Shown here: one piece after another, positions 61,876 through 64,000 of the stretch
Layout: the number at the start of each line of letters is the position of its first letter
Numbering within the stretch: position 1 is the first letter of the stretch
NCBI RefSeq assembly: GCF_009765365.1
Contig: NZ_VTOM01000017.1
Location: 81,350 to 145,349 of the forward strand
Direction: 5' to 3'
Length of the DNA: 64,000 nucleotides
From: Antarcticirhabdus aurantiaca
GTDB lineage: Bacteria > Pseudomonadota > Alphaproteobacteria > Rhizobiales > Rhizobiaceae
Program-made: the position numbers and the translations under genes
The notes under the pieces: model-generated
The model's input: only the letters and a program-made list of their open reading frames with translations
What the model was told of the DNA's origin: nothing
Database searches by the model: none

Positions 61876-62746
61876 CACGACGCTCAGCCTCAAGACCGGG
61901 CCCGCCAGGGGCCGGCGCCGCCGCCCCGGCTTCGTCGCCATGCTCTATCTCTACGGCAGCCTCTTCATCGTCGCGGCGATCGTCCTCGTGCCGCTGCTGA
62001 CGACGGCGCTCGGCGGCTTCAAGACGCTCGGGGACCTGCGCGTGAACCCCTTCGGCCTGCCGGGCGAATGGCAGTGGTCGAACTACTGGGACATCCTGTC
62101 GGGCGCCCGCTACTGGCAGATGCTCGGCAACTCGCTCCTGATCGCCTCGATGACGGTGGTGCTGACCGTCGCGGTCGCGGCCATGGCGGCCTTCGCGCTC
62201 GCCCATGTCCGCTTCTTCGGCTCGGCCTTCCTGATGAACTACTTCCTCGTCGGGCTCATGTTCCCGATTGCGACGGCCATCCTGCCGCTGTTCATCCGCA
62301 TCCGCGACCTCGGCCTCCTCGACACCTATCTGGGCGTCGTCCTGCCGCAGGTCGCCTTCGGGCTCGGCATGGCGATCCTTCTGTTCCGCAACTTCTTCCG
62401 CAACGTGCCCAAGGAGCTGTTCGAGGCCGCCCTCGTCGACGGCAGCGGCTACATCCGCTTCTTCTGGTTCGTGACGCTCCCGCTGTCGCGGCCGATCCTG
62501 GCGACCGTCGCCATCGTCGCCTTCGTCAACAGCTGGAACAACTACATCATGCCGCTGATCATGCTGAACAGCCAGGACAAGTATCCCTGGCCGCTCGGCA
62601 TCATGATCTACCAGGGCGAGTTCTCCACCGACTGGCAGCTCGTCCTCGCCTTCATCACCCTCACCATCCTGCCGACGGTGATCGTCTTCTTCGCAGCGCA
62701 AAAGCACATCGTGGCGGGCCTCACGGCCGGCGCCGTCAAGGGCTGA
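61868..62746 (+). CDS. Sugar ABC transporter permease, MalG type
   Basis: A 292-residue permease with six helices and the EAA loop ELFEAALVDGSGYIRFFWFV. The C-terminal FVNSWNNYIMPLIMLNSQDK and KHIVAGLTAGAVKG are typical of MalG-like partners. It pairs with the upstream permease to form the membrane channel. It overlaps the first permease by eight bases and precedes the ATPase gene by 14. Confidence 0.92.
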   Translation: MTDTTLSLKTGPARGRRRRPGFVAMLYLYGSLFIVAAIVLVPLLTTALGGFKTLGDLRVNPFGLPGEWQWSNYWDILSGARYWQMLGNSLLIASMTVVLTVAVAAMAAFALAHVRFFGSAFLMNYFLVGLMFPIATAILPLFIRIRDLGLLDTYLGVVLPQVAFGLGMAILLFRNFFRNVPKELFEAALVDGSGYIRFFWFVTLPLSRPILATVAIVAFVNSWNNYIMPLIMLNSQDKYPWPLGIMIYQGEFSTDWQLVLAFITLTILPTVIVFFAAQKHIVAGLTAGAVKG

Positions 62747-62760
62747 AAGGACCGCCTCCC

Positions 62761-63882
62761 ATGGCCTCGATCGCGCTCCACGACGTGCGCAAGTTCTTCG
62801 GGCACCACCCCGTGCTCCACGGCATCTCGCTCGACATCCGGGACGGCGAGTTCGTCATCCTGGTCGGTCCCTCGGGCTGCGGGAAGTCGACGCTGCTGCG
62901 TATGCTGGCGGGACTGGAGGACGTGTCGGAGGGCGAGATCTCGATCGGCGGGCGCGTCGTCAACGACATGGCGCCCAAGGAGCGGGACATCGCCATGGTG
63001 TTCCAGAACTACGCGCTCTATCCCCACATGACGGTCGCCGAGAACATGGCCTTCTCGCTGCGCCTCGCAGGCGCCCCCAAGGCGCAGAAGGACGCGGCGG
63101 TGGCTCGCGCCGCCGAGATCCTCGGCCTCGCCCACCTCCTCGACCGCTATCCGCGCGAGCTTTCCGGCGGTCAGCGCCAGCGCGTCGCCATGGGCCGCGC
63201 GATCGTGCGCGATCCGGCCGTCTTCCTGTTCGACGAGCCCTTGTCGAACCTCGACGCCAAGCTGCGCGTCGCCATGCGCACCGAGATCAAGGCGCTGCAT
63301 CAGCGACTGAAGACCACCATGGTCTACGTCACCCACGACCAGATCGAGGCGATGACCATGGCCGACCGGATCGTCGTCATGAACGGCGGACGCGTCGAGC
63401 AGGTCGGGCGGCCCTTGGACCTTTACGACAAGCCGGCAAACCTCTTCGTCGCCGCCTTCATCGGCTCGCCGGCGATGAACCTCCTCCACGGCGAGGCGGT
63501 CGCGGGGCCGAACGGGGTGGCCTTCCGCGCCAAGGGCGGCGGCGTCCTGCCGCTGCCGGCCGGCCGCGGCATCCAGCCCGGCACGCCGCTCGTCTACGGC
63601 GTGCGGCCCGAGCATATCGAACTGGCGGCGAGTGCTGCGTGCGACGCCGAAGCCCAGATCGCGGTGGTCGAGCCGACCGGCTCGGAAACGCAGGTCTTCA
63701 TGACGCTTGGGCCCGACAGCCTCGTCGGCGTCTTCCGCGAGCGCGTCGCCGACGAGCCGGGCTCACGCCTGCGGCTGCGGATCGATCCGGCGCGCATCCA
63801 CCTCTTCGAACCCGCGAGCGGCGCGCGCATCGACGCGGCCGCCGCTTCCACACCTCCAATCCGAGAGGCCGAACCGGCATGA
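62761..63882 (+). CDS. Sugar ABC transporter ATP-binding protein (UgpC/MsmK type)
   Basis: A 373-residue ATPase. Walker A is GPSGCGKST (36-44). The signature is LSGGQRQRVAMGRAIVRDP, Walker B is VFLFDEPLSNLD and the switch histidine is in VTHDQIEAM. A C-terminal TOBE region (VYGVRPEHIELAASAACDAE) closes it, as in MalK/MsmK transporters. It energises uptake with the two permeases. Its stop overlaps the start of the isomerase gene (ATGA). Confidence 0.93.
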   Translation: MASIALHDVRKFFGHHPVLHGISLDIRDGEFVILVGPSGCGKSTLLRMLAGLEDVSEGEISIGGRVVNDMAPKERDIAMVFQNYALYPHMTVAENMAFSLRLAGAPKAQKDAAVARAAEILGLAHLLDRYPRELSGGQRQRVAMGRAIVRDPAVFLFDEPLSNLDAKLRVAMRTEIKALHQRLKTTMVYVTHDQIEAMTMADRIVVMNGGRVEQVGRPLDLYDKPANLFVAAFIGSPAMNLLHGEAVAGPNGVAFRAKGGGVLPLPAGRGIQPGTPLVYGVRPEHIELAASAACDAEAQIAVVEPTGSETQVFMTLGPDSLVGVFRERVADEPGSRLRLRIDPARIHLFEPASGARIDAAAASTPPIREAEPA

Positions 63883-64000
63883 AGACGATCAAGGGACCTG
63901 GGATTTTTCTGGCGCAGTTTGCGGGGGATGAGGCGCCGTTCAACTCGTTCGAGGCGATCTGCGCCTGGGCGGCTTCGCTCGGCTATCGCGGCGTGCAGAT
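63879..64000 (+). CDS. Sugar phosphate isomerase/epimerase-like TIM-barrel protein, N-terminal fragment
   Basis: The first 40 residues are visible: MKTIKGPGIFLAQFAGDEAP then FNSFEAICAWAASLGYRGVQ, the first strand and helix of an AP-endonuclease-2/xylose-isomerase-like barrel. The window ends here. It is translationally coupled to the ATPase gene (ATGA), so it belongs to the sugar operon and probably interconverts the imported sugar or its oxidised product. Confidence 0.75.
   Translation, partial: MKTIKGPGIFLAQFAGDEAPFNSFEAICAWAASLGYRGVQ

Overview
The window is high-GC DNA from an alphaproteobacterium, almost certainly of the order Hyphomicrobiales (Rhizobiales). The evidence is a MucR/Ros-type regulator, a DUF1127 microprotein, a ThuA/Gfo-Idh sugar cluster, an sdhC-sdhD-sdhA order and the ffh-rpsP-rimM-trmD-rplS neighbourhood. 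The genus cannot be fixed from the sequence. No rRNA, tRNA or CRISPR array was seen.

Left chromosomal part (1-25582). It starts with a sugar-acid module: a cut-off IclR regulator, a zinc alcohol dehydrogenase and a PfkB/KDG-type kinase. Next come a single-domain response regulator, a MarR regulator divergent from zwf, and sdhC-sdhD-sdhA with no sdhB at its usual place. A brnT-brnA toxin-antitoxin pair has a consensus promoter and a probably leaderless toxin mRNA. Then follow a membrane diguanylate cyclase, leuC, a polar amino-acid ABC permease with its binding protein, a small c-type cytochrome, a methyltransferase and rplS. A second translation block, ffh, rpsP, [PAS-like/GGDEF gene], rimM, trmD, is split by a terminator after rpsP. 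A GFA-family enzyme and a DUF1127 microprotein close this part.

Integrated element (25583-56326, about 30.7 kb). It is bounded by perfect 25-bp direct repeats and sits in the 3' end of a thuA-like gene, whose last codons and stop it regenerates. Its left half runs tyrosine integrase, an AlpA-like helix-turn-helix protein, a primase-like module (CHC2-like small protein plus a Toprim/DUF3987 protein), a low-GC antisense KAP NTPase, two large virion-ejection-like proteins (one carrying tail-lysozyme and M15 peptidase domains) and a TerS-like protein. No portal, capsid, large terminase or tail genes are visible. This layout resembles a phage-inducible chromosomal island (phage satellite) more than a complete prophage. 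The right half is accessory: two ribosome-modulation-factor-like proteins, small lipoproteins and secreted proteins, a LuxR regulator, a MucR homologue lacking zinc ligands, an XRE-controlled envelope operon, proteins with Tat-like signals, an orphan TadG/VWA protein, and a tail of translationally coupled microproteins down to 22 residues.

Right chromosomal part (56298-64000). This is a carbohydrate uptake and catabolism locus. ThuA-family protein, Gfo/Idh/MocA oxidoreductase and ROK repressor run leftward. Divergently, a binding protein, two permeases, an MsmK/UgpC-type ATPase and a cut-off TIM-barrel isomerase run rightward from a TTGACA promoter.
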